From assembly GCA_025024175.1 (NCBI GenBank), contig QCXZ01000041.1:44201786-44265785 (forward strand): DNA of 64,000 bases, written 5' to 3'. The position numbers and the translations under genes were made by a program. The stretch is from Rhyzopertha dominica. Taxonomy: Eukaryota > Arthropoda > Insecta > Coleoptera > Bostrichidae. Of this stretch, positions 11,665 to 23,165 are shown one piece after another. How positions within the stretch are numbered: the first letter of the stretch is position 1; the number at the start of each line of letters is the position of its first letter. The notes below the pieces were generated by a model, which made no database searches, had not been told where the DNA came from, and saw only the letters and a program-made list of their open reading frames with translations.

Positions 11665-12691
11665 CTAGCGTTGTTGCATTGTAAACTGTACACATTCTTA
11701 TACTTAACATAATGTAGCGTCAAGTGCAAATATTCAATGTTTGACACAAATAAATTACAATTATCAAAACAAATGCTATCTATGAAAGTAAGCATTCGTT
11801 ATTTAAATAAAAGTACGCGCAAAAGAAAACTTTGACATTCAGACATTGTCTTCTTAATGCATTGGGCGGAAACCGTGGAAATCATTTTAACTTCAATTTT
11901 CGATCGAACAGTATTTTAGGATTTACAAGCACCTAAGTTCCCATATGCATACAGAAAAGCACTGCTTCATTCTCAAGAACAATCAGTAAAATAAAAATGC
12001 ACCACTACATCAAGGAATGCAGCAGACAATTACCAAACAATTATGTAGTTGTGTCAAATATGAATTGATAAATAAATTATTGAATTTTAACTAGGTAAAG
12101 TAGTACTCGCCAATAATTACCAAAGTCTTCCTTATTTACAGTTCCATATTATTGTATCTTCTTTCAATCAAAGGTCATCTGGAAGATAAATCATCAAAAT
12201 GAGTTGTGTAATTATTATTATTATTATTAATGTTCGTGAAAGTATTTAGTTATTACAGATAAAATATTAAGATATTTAATCTACTCGCGTAGTTTTGTTT
12301 ACGTCTTAACTGCTCCTTTCATATTTTGTCGAGTGCTGGGACATATATTTGCTTCCAAGAATTTTAACAAAATTTTGCAAAATACGCAGCGCCGGTATTC
12401 TTAAACTTGTTCATATCTAATCCAATACATTTAACGATACAGTATATAATAAAGAATAATAATACCTTTAAACTGCAAATTAGAAAACTGCAATGCATAT
12501 CAGTAAACCATTATAACACAAAATTTTAATTAAAAACCGTTAGATCACCCGCGCGTTAAGAACTCACTGAGTAATCTCATCAACTACCTTCGCGCATATC
12601 AAGGCGATAAACAATGAACAAAAAAAGTAGAATACTGCGGAAAACAGAGAGCGACAAAAACCGCTTGACCTTGTTTTCCCAGCTTTGGATG

Positions 12692-12742
<51 letters not shown>

Positions 12743-13140
12743 TTAATCCATAGAAGATAAAAGATAAAAGCGTGGAACAAGTCAAGTATATGTACATTAT
12801 GCTTACGACAAATACAACAACAGTAAACAACATTTAACAAGAATACAGGAAATCATAAATAATTATACAGGTTACACTTTTAAATCTGGTATGGAGTAAG
12901 GTACTTGGTCCGCTAACACGTGTTTCAGTTTCTACCGGTACGTTGTGATATATCTTTATCAATTGTATAACAACATTCTGATGGACCCGCTCATATTTTG
13001 AGAATGGAATCTTCAACTTATTTTTATTTTTGCACTCGCGCGTACTATAGTTATGGTGTATTTCATGAAGCCTCCATAATTTTCGTGAGCAAAACACGCA
13101 CACCCTAGTAAGTATATGCCACCCAGGGTGGGTGAGTAAC
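11665..13140. other. AT-rich stretch with trinucleotide microsatellites
   Basis: Holds an ATT run at 12211-12230 and the longer array listed separately. Long apparent frames on the minus strand at 12564-12840 are translations of that microsatellite, not genes. Confidence 0.6.
12693..12742. repeat. (AAT)n microsatellite, about 16 units
   Basis: An uninterrupted AAT run of about 50 bp. Confidence 0.97.
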
Positions 13141-13142
13141 TA

Positions 13143-14474
13143 CGAGGCATGTTTTTTAAGTAAGTACCGTTTTGCGATTCCGCCGCCGCAGCGCTACGGT
13201 CGGCTTTCCGCCCATGCGCGCTGGTTACCTACATCTCTTGTCTACGCACTGACGCCATTACAGTTTGATTCTTCATTGTATACATTGTTTACTGAGTGTT
13301 TAAGATGCCTCCGACAATCGTGAGTCCCGCTGATTGTGAAGTACGGGCTGTTATACGATTTCTTAGTGCAAAAGGCGTAAAACCGATCGATATTCATCGT
13401 GAGATCTGTGAAGTTTACGGACAAAACATTATGAGTGATGGAATGGTAAGGAAATGGGTGAGAGCATTTAAAGATGGCCGCACAAATGTGCATGATGAAG
13501 AACGGAGTGGGCGTCCTTCGGTCGTTAATGAAGATTTGGTGCAGAAAGTGAACGAAANGGTGAGAGAAAACAGACGCTTTACAATTTCATCATTGTGCGA
13601 CTGCTTTCCTCAATATTCTCGTAGTGTTTTGTATCGCATTGTGACCGAGAACTTGAATTACCGGAAATTGTGTTCACGTTGGGTTCCGAAAATGTTGACG
13701 GATTTGCACAAAACCCAACGTTTAGACAGTGCATTGACTTTCCTTGAGCGGTACCACAATGAAGGTGAAGATTTTTTAGACCAAATTGTTACTGGTGACG
13801 AAACATGGGTGGCCTACGTCACACCAGAATCGAAACAACAATCCATGGAATGGCGACATTCATCATTACCCAAAAAAGTGAAGTTTAAGCAAACAATTTC
13901 TGCCCGGAAAATCATGTGCACAGTTTTTTGGGATTAAAAAGGATTATTGCTAGTGGAGTTTCTGCCTCGTAATGAGACAATCAATGCAGCGTCTTATTGT
14001 AAGACATTGAACAATCTGCGTCGTGCAATCCAGAACAAAAGACGTGGCAAGTTGAGTAAGGGTATCGTTTTGCTGCATGACAATGCCCGTCCACATGTGG
14101 CTAATCGGACCAAAGATCTCATCAAATCTATTAAATGGGAAACTCTAGATCATCCTCCATACAGCCCTGATCTGGCGCCCGGCGACTACCATTTGTTCCT
14201 GCACTTGAAGAAACNCCTGGGTGGTCAGCGTCTTCAAGACGATAACGAAGTCGAAACATTTGTGATACAGTGGTTAACAAGTCAGGCGGCAGAATTTTAT
14301 GAGGAGGGTATTCAAAAACTGGTGCCACGTTATGACAAGTGCCTCAATATTCACGGAAATTATGTAGAAAAGTAGATTAAGGTACAGGCTTTCATGTAAG
14401 ATAAAATTATTGCGATATCTTTGCACGTCTTTTTTTAATTCCAAAACGGTACTTACTTAAAAAAACATGCCTCG
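13143..14474 (+). mobile_element. Near-complete mariner transposon
   Basis: The element is 1332 bp, the normal length for mariner. It has about 32-bp inverted ends: left 13143-13174 starts CGAGGCATGTTTTTTAAG, and right 14442-14474 is its complement with a one-base length difference. TA dinucleotides flank both ends (13141-13142 and 14475-14476), the expected mariner target duplication. It encodes one transposase with a single in-frame stop. It is the best preserved transposon in the window and hence probably a young insertion. Confidence 0.95.
13305..14375 (+). pseudogene. Mariner transposase (DD34D), one premature stop
   Basis: Cut-and-paste transposase of the mariner family. ATG 13305 was chosen because it opens the MPPTIVSPAD frame right after the 5' UTR. 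The full frame would be 356 residues, against about 345 for the family. Helix-turn-helix region: residues 10-70 (VIRFLSAKGVKPIDIHREI, GMVRKW, DEERSGRPS). A RWVPKML motif follows. Catalytic residues are the Asp in GDETWV, the Asp in LLHDNARPH and the second Asp in YSPDLAPGDYHLF. Thirty-four residues separate the last two, giving DD34D. One TAA at 13935-13937 interrupts the frame between FWD and KGLLLVEF. Ns lie at 13559 and 14215. No other frame break is seen, so inactivation may rest on that stop, or the stop could be an assembly error. Confidence 0.95.
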
Positions 14475-14567
14475 TAGAAACGGCTAGAAAGATTGCGGTG
14501 GGCTGGCGCATAGCAAGTCTGAAGTATAAAGTGTGAAGTTTTGAATTAGAAAAGCGAATCAAGTGAG

Positions 14568-14592
14568 ATACTTACTTAANAAACATGCCTCG
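14568..14592 (+). repeat. Orphan mariner right inverted repeat
   Basis: ATACTTACTTAANAAACATG plus CCTCG repeats the right terminus of the mariner at 13143-14474, in the same orientation and about 118 bp further on, followed by TA. The intervening 14477-14567 does not resemble the mariner body. It may be the remainder of an older copy. Confidence 0.8.
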
Positions 14593-14593
14593 T

Positions 14594-15175
14594 ATTTTCC
14601 TTGAATACCTTCCTGCATGAATCTCTTCTTTTCAGGTGAAATGCAGCACGAATGCAGGCTTTTTGCAGTCCAAAGAGTCTAGGCGTATCCACAGAATTTC
14701 CCCAGAAGATTATTCCATATTTCAGTCTGGAGTGGACGTACGCATGGTATGCCGACAACGTTGCTTCGGTGTTAACTGTTGTTGCAATTACTCTACGAGA
14801 ATACACGAAGGAATTTGTCTGGCCTGCCAGGAAATCAATGTGTGCCCTCCAATTCAGATGATGGTCGATGACAACACCCAGGAACCTTGAGCTCTCCGTG
14901 GAGGTGAGAGTGTCTCCATTATATTTGACACACATTGGAGATGTACCCTCAAGCTGGAAGTTTATGAGCTAAGTTTTATTAATATTCAGTTTTAAGCCAG
15001 TTGGAGCTGAACCAACTAGCACAACTTTGCAGGGTCCGGAGTATTTCACTTTTAAGCTGTTCCTGTGAGTCTGAGCAGAAACAGCAGTGGTCCTAGAACC
15101 GAACCCTGAGGCATCCTCTCCTCACCATCATGCAATCCGAGACAATATATGGATGTAGCCGTTCCAAAAATATTA
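14594..15175 (-). pseudogene. Jockey-like non-LTR reverse transcriptase fragment
   Basis: On the minus strand, about 15130-15085 gives MPQGSVLGPLLFLL across a frame break, the RT motif upstream of the YADD box. It then jumps to the post-catalytic part at 14935-14600 (STESSRFLGVVIDHHLNW, YVHSRLKYGIIFWGNS, FGLQKACIRAAF, RRDSCRKVFKE). The segment that should contain YADD is missing, so the copy is internally deleted. It ends abruptly at the orphan mariner end at 14592, which suggests a mariner once inserted into it. Confidence 0.85.
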
Positions 15176-17589
15176 CAAATTCAATTAACAACCAAAAATT
15201 CCAGAAATTGTGAACAACGTGATCTTTTAGAATCTATTTTGATAAATGAGACATGAATAATGGGTCGTTATCAAAATTGATCCTAAGGAATTAAAACATA
15301 GAACTTCTATGCCTCAGTCAGAAAGGCGGGATACGTAAGATATTTCTGGTAGGCTCCTATAAAGCTGTGGTTGTTGCATTTTCAGGGACGTTCTATCAAA
15401 TTAAATAACTATTTACTATAAATAAAGGCACTTCCGATTATACAGAAGTCTGGACCTCATTTTAAATAGAATGTGGTCCTTGCACTCTGGAAGCTTCGTG
15501 TAGTGCAGCTAACGTTAGTACCACTTAGTTTGTGAATGTTTTATACGAAACCGTGTCACCCCACAGCTCCGAAATGTGAGCTTTCTGCAACCTAAAAGTT
15601 GATTATCCCACAAAACACTACAGAGTATGTTGTAAATACACACTCCCACGCGTTTTCTTATTTTAAAATATATCAAACAAATTAAAAATCGACAGATGAC
15701 AAGTATGCGTCAAAGCGATAGTGTGTTCACTTTCCTGAGAGGCGGCAAATGATTTAATCGATAAAGTCCATAAGCGCCCTGGACGCATGAATCATTTATA
15801 GAAACATTTTATATATTTCCTACTTTGTTTACTATACTATTTTGTTTCGTAACATTTGCGGTTCTGTTTTGTCCTCGTAGACTATGTCTCCGAGTTCTAT
15901 ATTTGTATCGTTCTATATTTATTCCCAAACGATGTTTTATAGAGATGTCTAAAACACGTGACCTCGACAACTTAAAAAATGGCGGTTGAGTGGCAAACAA
16001 GCGTTGTTTTCTCCGTTAGTTAGCATTAGTTGTGATGTTTGTTTGTAAATATGTGCTGCTGTAAACTAAAATGAGTAAATGCAGTGAATATAAAGGGATG
16101 GTGGTGATGTTTTCCAGAAATATAAACAAAGATCGCTGTTATTGGTAATAATGATCCATTCGTTATAAATGATCTTACTTTCCAAGAAAACATTTACCCT
16201 CCTGTAACTGTGATTGACATTGTTGCATACGTTGTTTTAACGCACAGTTTACAATAGCTTAAATGATTACAATTTTTTCGAAGCAGGCTTTGTGCAAAGT
16301 TGTAGTACAACAATAATCAGGGAATACCTAGTTGTTGTGGGATCTGCAAGTGTTATTGTTTATGTAGGTAAAAAATTATTTAAGTGTATCAGTTATTTTT
16401 TGCGGGTGACTTTATTTCACAAGCGAGCGAGGGAAAGAAAAATCACCCGAAGGTTTAAACGATACCTCAGTCCTGTGGTATATGAGCTATTTTTTGCACT
16501 TTCGGAATTTATATCTCATGTGAAAGAATTGTAAGTTTGTCTTTTTCAAAATGATAAACATGTCGGCAATAATTGTAAAATTATCTAAAAATCGGTACAC
16601 TGTATATGTATGGTTGGAGCTACCAAAGCATGTAGTCATGTTGCAGCTATTTTATGCAGTTTAGAGTTTATTCACAATTAATACAATTCTGTATGATGTA
16701 GAGGCACAACGGAAAATACCAAAAGTAAGCAAAGTAACGATGGCAAAAGTAAGCGAAATGGTATGGTATCCTATGCAACCAAAATCCCCAGCTGCAAACG
16801 CTATGCCTTCAATACTTCCATTTCTCAATTTGTTTTCAGGAAGATCTACTCGCTTACTGGCACTGATTCTCTTACTACGTCTAAAAGCAGATAATTCAGG
16901 TTTATGAATGGACTCGTGAATGTAATTCAAAACAGCCAGTATTGCATAAAACTGAAACTGTTCTCATTTACCAATATTCTATAAAACTGAAACTGTTCTC
17001 ATTTACTTCGGTTTCTGCGTGTAACAAAAATGTGGCATAATGAAATAAAAAGTCGCAAAACTTCTCTATATTTAATCCCGGTTTAGCATGAATGTACTCT
17101 CTCTTCCTTTCTCTCTATCTTTTGTTTGTTCGGTTAGTCCAACATCGTTGTAGTAGCGATTTTTGCAAAAATTATTTAATGTTTGATCATTTTATTACAT
17201 GATTCAACACGACAGGAATAAGGTCGTTGAGGCTTATAACAGCCCTCTTCATCGAAGGCAACGTGCGTTTACTGTATCTACATACCTGTACTGGATCCTC
17301 CCCAAATACAATGCACGATTACATACCTGGCGTTTTGGAGACAATCCTGAAACAGATCAACTTTTTACCTTCGAAGCTCCCACCTTTAATTGTTGATTAA
17401 GGCAGAGGAGTGAAGTAATACATCATTTTTTAAAATGCGTAGGAGCATAGAAAAATTCAGTGTTTAACAGGAAATATCGAAGCACTTTAAACACGGAAAT
17501 CTTTCGTTTTCCCCTCAAAAATTACTCTATGCATTTTTGTAGGTGCAGCGGATAAATTGTATTTTGGTTTGAAGGCTTCCCATGTTGCT
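15176..17589. other. Unassigned, with small dispersed repeats
   Basis: 15405-15480 resembles the repeat at 24664-25130 (ACTTCCGATTATAC, then TTTTAAATAGAA). 15554-15583 has an inverted relative at 21606-21632 (CACAGCTCCGAAAT). The frames at 16292-16534 and 17199-17396 are unsupported by any family match. Confidence 0.4.
16946..17006. repeat. Two-copy direct repeat, 35-bp period
   Basis: The 26-bp segment beginning ATAAAACTGAAACTG occurs at 16946-16971 and again at 16981-17006. Confidence 0.85.
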
Positions 17590-18000
17590 AATTTGACCTT
17601 GACACTCATCTCAGTGTCTTCCTCAGAAGTAGCTCTGAAACTGAAGTGCCCTAGTCCACTCCGGTATTTAAACTCGTCCGGTTCACTGAAAACCGAAGCA
17701 TCGAACTACCTGGAATCTAGNAACCGANCATGCGTAACAACGCCCACGCGTCAGTGAACCGGACGAGTATAAATACCGGAGCGGACTAGGACACTTCAGA
17801 TTCAGAGCTACTTCAGAGCTACTGACGCGTGGGCGTTGTTACGCATGATCGGTTTCTAGATTCCAGGTAGTTCGATGCTTCGGTTTTCAGTGAACCGGAC
17901 GAGTTTAAATACCGGAATGGACTAGGGCACTTCGGTTTCAGAGCTACTTCTGAGGAAGACACCGACATGAGTGTCGAAACGTCATTGTCAAATAAGTAAG
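17590..18000. repeat. Inverted PLE terminal repeat (family A)
   Basis: 17590-17745 and 17815-17990 are inverted copies of one sequence (landmarks: CACTTCRGTTTCAGAGCTAC, CCGGACGAGT, GCATCGAACTACCTGGAATC). A third partial copy lies in the loop at about 17750-17815. The same sequence ends the PLE at 46560-47588, so this is a terminal repeat array of that PLE family without its coding region. PLEs are known for complex inverted or tandem terminal repeats. The apparent 66- and 71-codon frames here are translations of the repeat. Confidence 0.8.
17950..17983 (+). ncRNA. Hammerhead-like motif in PLE terminal repeat
   Basis: CTGAGGA, one extra A, a GACAC/GTGTC hairpin, then GAAAC and GTC. This follows the hammerhead core order (CUGANGA, stem II, GAAA, cleavage triplet) with a very short stem III and a one-base insertion before stem II. 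PLE terminal repeats are reported to carry hammerhead ribozymes. Activity of this copy is unproven. In the opposite arm at about 17605-17630 the GAAACGTC segment is precisely missing. Confidence 0.5.
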
Positions 18001-18654
18001 GTGGGAAGCAAGCCAAAAAATAAAATGTCAACAAATTGTATTTTGTTATTTTAACAGAAAAGGCATACCACTGGATCTCTGGTGCATTAGAAACGGTATC
18101 AACTTAATCACCGCATAAAATGAATTATCGCCAGTTTGAATATTGACGTAGACATTTGTGGTAATTTTATAAATTAAGTAAGTAAAGAGACCTGCATTGC
18201 CGATTGTGCGGTCATTTGGTGAATATCGGTAATGTCATCTAGCGATAAATTTACGAGCTACAGCGTAAGTTGTTAGGGCCGGTAAGTACAGAAATATACA
18301 TCCAATGAGCGTTTGAGCCCATTAGATAAGTCCCTCAAAAAAGGAGCTCAGTGGATAAAATTACTTCGTATGATCAATATTTGTCATATACATTTTAACT
18401 TAAAGTTAACTATCTCCTCTACTACGTATTTAAGATCGGCGTATCCATGTCAAGCTTATGGATATATTAAAAATACAGTCACCAGGGATTTATTTTTACA
18501 AATACTGTTTATCATCCGTGTTCCGAAGTCTTTGCATTATCAGTCTTCGACATTCTCCAGAATCATAAGTTTCATCCGTTCAAAATTCTATTGATGCATG
18601 AATTAAATGAAGACGATATTGGCGGATGATTATATTTCTGTGAAAACTTAACTT
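18001..18654. other. AT-rich stretch, nothing recognised
   Basis: No repeat or coding match. The 93-codon frame at 18313-18594 has no family resemblance. Confidence 0.45.
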
Positions 18655-19215
18655 CCTTTATAATACTTGCTTCGCAGATGAGCCTACATATCTCTCAAAT
18701 GGCCATATTAACAGGTCAAACTGCAGATACTGGAACAATGCTGGTATTCACTTGATGCGGGAAGATAAAAAAATTTACGAACTAAGATATTAGGTTGATC
18801 ATATCGTAGGTCCTTTATTTCTTGAAGAAAATCTCACGATCAGCTTTATCTTTATATGTTAAGCACACTAATCTAGCTGCAATTGACATCATGGAACAAG
18901 ACTAGGTGTTGAATGAAGTAGTCTTTCAGCAGGACTGAGTACCTGTTCATTATGCTATTCTTGCCAGCAATATCTTGATTACAATTACCAGGGGCATTAG
19001 ATATGATGAAGAGGACTTATTGAATGAACAGCAAAATCTCCAGGTCGTACACCTTAGATCTTTTCCTTTGGGGGACACGATTCTGAAATACAACCAGCAT
19101 TCTTGGAGAATTACGTCAGTTGGTACCAGAGATCTTTAAAGATGTTGGGAAAACACTTGAATCCCATTTTGCCCTATGCATTTTCACAAGGGTTTTTGAA
19201 AGGNCTCCAAAATGA
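18655..19215 (+). pseudogene. Tc1/mariner-type transposase relic
   Basis: Plus-strand frames give ADEPTYLSNGHINRSNCRYW (first catalytic region, normally SDEA.F...G.VN..N.RYW), VDHIVGPLFLEENLT, VFQQD (second catalytic Asp), QYLDYNYQG and a degraded DLFLWGTRF block near the third Asp. Residues such as LRQLVPEIFKDVGKTLESHF follow. The N at 19204 lies in the C-terminal part. Stops are frequent. It belongs to the same broad transposase group as 9571-9915 and 59583-60429, but is a different subfamily. Confidence 0.8.
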
Positions 19216-19485
19216 GGTATTACTCGACCTCTTTTTACATTTAAATAATAAAAGATAAAATGCCAGGGTAGAGAGATGTTTCAACAGCTTCGAATGTTAT
19301 ATCTCAAGAAATCCCCCTCCCAAATGAAATCGATTTGTTTCAGGATCCGGATCTCGTAAAGGCAGCCATATTGTAGAAGCCACACATCACACAAACCAAA
19401 GTTTGCTTTGTGAACCCATATTTATGGAATTATGGCTCCGTTTTTAGCTAATTATTCGCGATTATTTTATGGTATTGATGCGGAT

Positions 19486-19533
19486 CTAGGCCGTTCATTA
19501 CAACTTATGATTCATTACTTATGAACGGCCTAG
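19486..19533. repeat. Perfect 13-bp inverted repeat
   Basis: CTAGGCCGTTCAT at 19486-19498 is exactly complemented by ATGAACGGCCTAG at 19521-19533, with a 22-nt loop. It could be a hairpin or the fused ends of a small element. No target duplication was found. Confidence 0.9.
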
Positions 19534-21189
19534 TGCGATACGTGTAATACTAAAGCCTTCATATATTAGCTGTTACAGTTTATTAAAAATAAAGTGTTTG
19601 TTACAGACTTTCAAGCCTCTGATGTTAATTAATTTAAAAGGTTCAGGCCGATTTATTCGCGACAGCTAAGTTGACCGTTTTCTCGTGTTGCAATAATTTC
19701 GAACCATAGAGAGCAAGCCACATAATTTACGGAAATGCCATCTTTTCGGTAGATATGTTGCTGATTTTCACAATATTACAGTTCCAAGAAGAGTTCTTCG
19801 CCAACGCTTCAACAGCTGTCAGCTACTTTGTGACACGCCAAGCCGCCGTCAAACGATTTAAACAAGAGGTTGTTTCTACAAGATGGCTGCCGTTTAATAA
19901 CGTGCTGACGTCACGCTGAGGAGATCTATACATGTTTAATTTTCAGGCTCTTTGGTTCTGTATTTCAGCAGTTTATTTGCAGTACCTCAATAAACATTTA
20001 TACAAATGTTTGTTAAAATCGAAAAATTGTTATTACGCGACCTTATTTCTATTCGTTAGTAAAATAAATAGCAATTTGCAACCACGCCCGTGTGGTAAGT
20101 TTGTCATTAATCGATAGTGAGGCTATCTCAACAATTTTCACTAATGTTTCCTGTTTACAGCCATAACAGGTTCATACCCTAAATGTTTTTCGTATCGATT
20201 ACCTGCAAAGAAACCAGTCAAAACGATCTAACTACATCTTAACATTATTGCTCGCATTATTGTTTAGAACCCAATAATACAGAATATCCCACTTCCTCAA
20301 TAACGTGTGGGGAATAACCCGTTAAAACTAGAGGATTCAGTTAAGAGTTTATTTGCTCTCAACTCCGGCAAGTATCTTCCCTCTGTTGCTTCACCCCGCT
20401 TACGTAGTACGTTATACGTATAAGTTCCCTCTTCAAGCATCGTAACCCCACCGGATATGTCAGACGGCTTTCACTCACACTCGCGCTTATCTGTAATTTT
20501 TTCTCGGAACTAATCGAAATATTACTAAATGCGTTCAAATACAACGGGCGTCTCGTTTTAGATAACACAAGACTGAATGGTATACAGGCAATATGACGCG
20601 CCACTCGGTTATTAGATTGTTTCCAGTTTCGGGGAATTAAATTTGAGTTTAACGCCCTTTGTAAACATGTGCTTAGGTCGTTAAGGGTAAGCTGGAACGA
20701 CCTGAGCTCTGTGTTTAGCTCAAAGCAAAAAAATCTATGTCTCACAAATTTTCTTGGGCATAAAGAAAATATAGCTTGATGTTTTCAACTAAATAGGTAC
20801 TAATTTAATCAAAACAGCCAAAGAAAAGCTAAGCTAGTAAATAAGTACAGTACAAGTCAACCATTAAACGCTACCTATTTTTAATAGTTTTTAATTTTAA
20901 GTAATATGGTTTGAGCAATCGTAGAGTTGTGCGTTAAGTTGTTAATCATACTGATTTGCATATTATTAGTAGCTCCCAATATTAAAGACGATCTCACGCC
21001 ATACACAAATGCAAGGCATTTTTTCTATGAATTGTTTGTTAGACATGTATTTTGCGTTAATACCTATTCGTATTCTCTTTCAAGCGACTTTTCTATTATA
21101 TAATGAAAGCTAATTATTGTCTAAATGCCTTTATTAATGTTCGTAAGATATAATTAATATATAAGAACTGAAAAAGTATTTCCAGCTTT

Positions 21190-21232
21190 TGAACACTAGT
21201 TAAACGCTCTAACCAACTGAGCTATCAAAGCC
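21190..21232 (-). other. tRNA 5'-half-like sequence
   Basis: On the minus strand GATAGCTCAGTTGGTTAGAG matches the A-box and D-arm of a tRNA and is preceded by GGGCTTT. No proper B-box, anticodon stem or 3' acceptor follows, so this is not a working tRNA. It may be the head of a decayed tRNA-derived SINE. Confidence 0.5.
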
Positions 21233-22379
21233 CTATTCAAAATTGAGGTTAAAGCGGCATATGTATGTTAAACCTTACTATGTATAACGCTGTTGAACGC
21301 CATCCGGCGCATTTGCAGCTGAATCTCTCGTCGCTCAGTATTTTTGAGCTTCAGATCGTAATTTGCTGCGAGTTAATTTTGACTGATCATCAAAAAAAAA
21401 TTTATAAATGATTTTTGCATCCAGGTTCTTATGGATATTATCGATTAAATCTATTTGACGCCTCTCAGGAAATAACAATTGATTTGACTTTGTCTGTCGA
21501 TTGTCGAATTATTTGATATATTTTAATGAGATAATGGGTGGAGTTGTGTATTTTGAACATATGCTCTAGTGTTCTGTGGTATAATTAACTTAAAGTCGGA
21601 GAAAACTCAAATTTCGGAGCTGTGTGACATGTAATTTTTGGGTTATATATCGTGATTGTGGACTAGAGAAAGGCTGTTGAATTGTACTGTGATGGATGAA
21701 AAGGTGTTTTTAGCTTGCCGTAATGGTAAAATTCACAGTTAGAATTTGTAGTCTATACTAAGTGGCAGTGAAGTTAGCTACACTAGCTAGTATTCTATGG
21801 GGAAGTTTCCTGATCTAGAAATTATAAACAATCAATTTGTAGTAATGCAAGAGAAGTACAACCTTCAGTACAGTGTATTGTGCTTATTGCAACTTGGCAG
21901 CAGTTACATAAAGGCAACAAAGAATTCATAAATCAATCCATATAATAGACAAATACACATCAAATTTTGCATTCAGTTAGTGTTTAGCCTATAAAGGAAG
22001 CAAAAACTAAAACCTCCCGCAATTTCAGTCCCGGTTTCTAAATTTCAGTCCTGAATTTGACTGCTGAATATTATTGACTTAGAAGCACTTACAGTCTAGA
22101 CTTACCAAAAATGGTTACAGCAAAACCTCTGAAAAAATCAATACAGACAGGAAGTGGGCTTTAAGAAAATACATAGCTGCCGTATAAGAAAAATATTTGC
22201 CGAAAAGAAAACAAGGACTATCTACAAAAAGAAGTGAAATCTTATGAAAGACATAAAATGTATAAAAATGCGAAGCCTAAAGCAGTCCTTCCACCGTAAG
22301 AAGTTCTGAGATCTAATGTAAGTACAAGTCAATTATTTTAGTAAGCAAATTACTACACAAGTTGCGAGAATTACAATGT

Positions 22380-22530
22380 GGATGACACTATGCGATCTAG
22401 TGGCAATACGGCATCATCCACTCGTCTCTGTGCCACTAGATGGCATACGAAGCCAGATCTATGCCGTGTAGTCTGCGTTGGGACTATAGCAGTGCTGAGG
22501 AGGCTTTATAAGCCGAAACCGATGCATATA
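22380..22530 (+). repeat. PLE-like terminal sequence with hammerhead-like core
   Basis: A GC-rich segment ends in CTGAGGA, a GGCTT/AAGCC hairpin and GAAAC (22495-22519), the same arrangement as the PLE ends at 17950 and 46601. Here stem II directly abuts both boxes, as in canonical hammerheads. No PLE coding sequence is attached. The non-LTR fragment starts about 40 bp further on. Confidence 0.5.
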
Positions 22531-22562
22531 CTGTCAAATAGAACCAAAAGGGATGAAAATAG

Positions 22563-23165
22563 CTTCTTCTTGGCATACATATGAATAACAGCCCCAACTG
22601 GAACACACATACTGAAAAGCTCAAAAATAAAATCTCTAAAATAACTGGAATGCTTATAAGCAGAATACACTGCATCCCACAAAAATTCAGGAAACAAATC
22701 AACTACAGTATGATACATTCCAAGATTGCATACTTAGCATTAGTATGGGGACAAAGTATGAAAGCAACATTAGCCCAACTGCAAGTATGCCAAAACAGAG
22801 CCCTAAAAGTAATATTCCAACTAGCTTACGAATATCCAACTGTAAAAATTTACAAAGAATACAAAATAATCAATATTGAAAGCATAATCAAGATCCAAAC
22901 AATAACCTTTATACACGAGGAAGCCAACAGACTAGTAGACTCCTATATAGACCTACAGAGAAACGAAGACGTCCACGAGCACAACACAAGAAACAAAACT
23001 GACTTAGAACATGTGAAAACCAAAACAGAAAAACATGGGAATAAAACAACGGTCATATGGGGAATAAGGAAATACAATCAACTTCCCAACATGCTGAAAA
23101 GCATAAGATGTGTTAGCAAGTTCAGAAAGGAGTGGAAGAGACTTTACTGGAAGGGAAGGATGTGA
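22563..23165 (+). pseudogene. Non-LTR reverse transcriptase C-terminal fragment
   Basis: A 194-codon open frame starts just after LLLGIHM, equivalent to the FLGI segment that follows the RT catalytic core. It contains NWNTHTEKLKNKISKITGML, HSKIAYLALVWGQ, CQNRALKVIF and the HNTRN motif typical of CR1/Jockey-group elements, then KYNQLPNML and FRKEWKRLYW before the stop. The catalytic domain and endonuclease are absent (5' truncation). An AT-rich 3' region runs to about 23390. The uninterrupted frame over nearly 200 codons suggests a fairly recent insertion. Confidence 0.9.

Larger units (their letters stand above)
19216..22377. other. Unassigned stretch
   Basis: No gene is supported. The 128-codon minus frame at 20359-20745 lies in a GC-richer block but matches no family I recognise. 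Two structured sites are listed separately. Confidence 0.4.

Noticed and set aside
12564..12840. Two overlapping minus-strand frames with long Tyr or Leu runs
   Set aside because: They are translations of the (AAT)n microsatellite at 12693-12742.
14131..14328. Minus-strand frame inside the mariner
   Set aside because: Shadow of the transposase coding strand.
17557..18034. Two similar frames of 66 and 71 codons on opposite strands
   Set aside because: They are the same PLE terminal repeat read from the two arms of an inverted repeat, not a gene pair.
21190..21232. Functional tRNA gene
   Set aside because: Only the 5' half is tRNA-like; no T-arm, B-box or matching acceptor stem.
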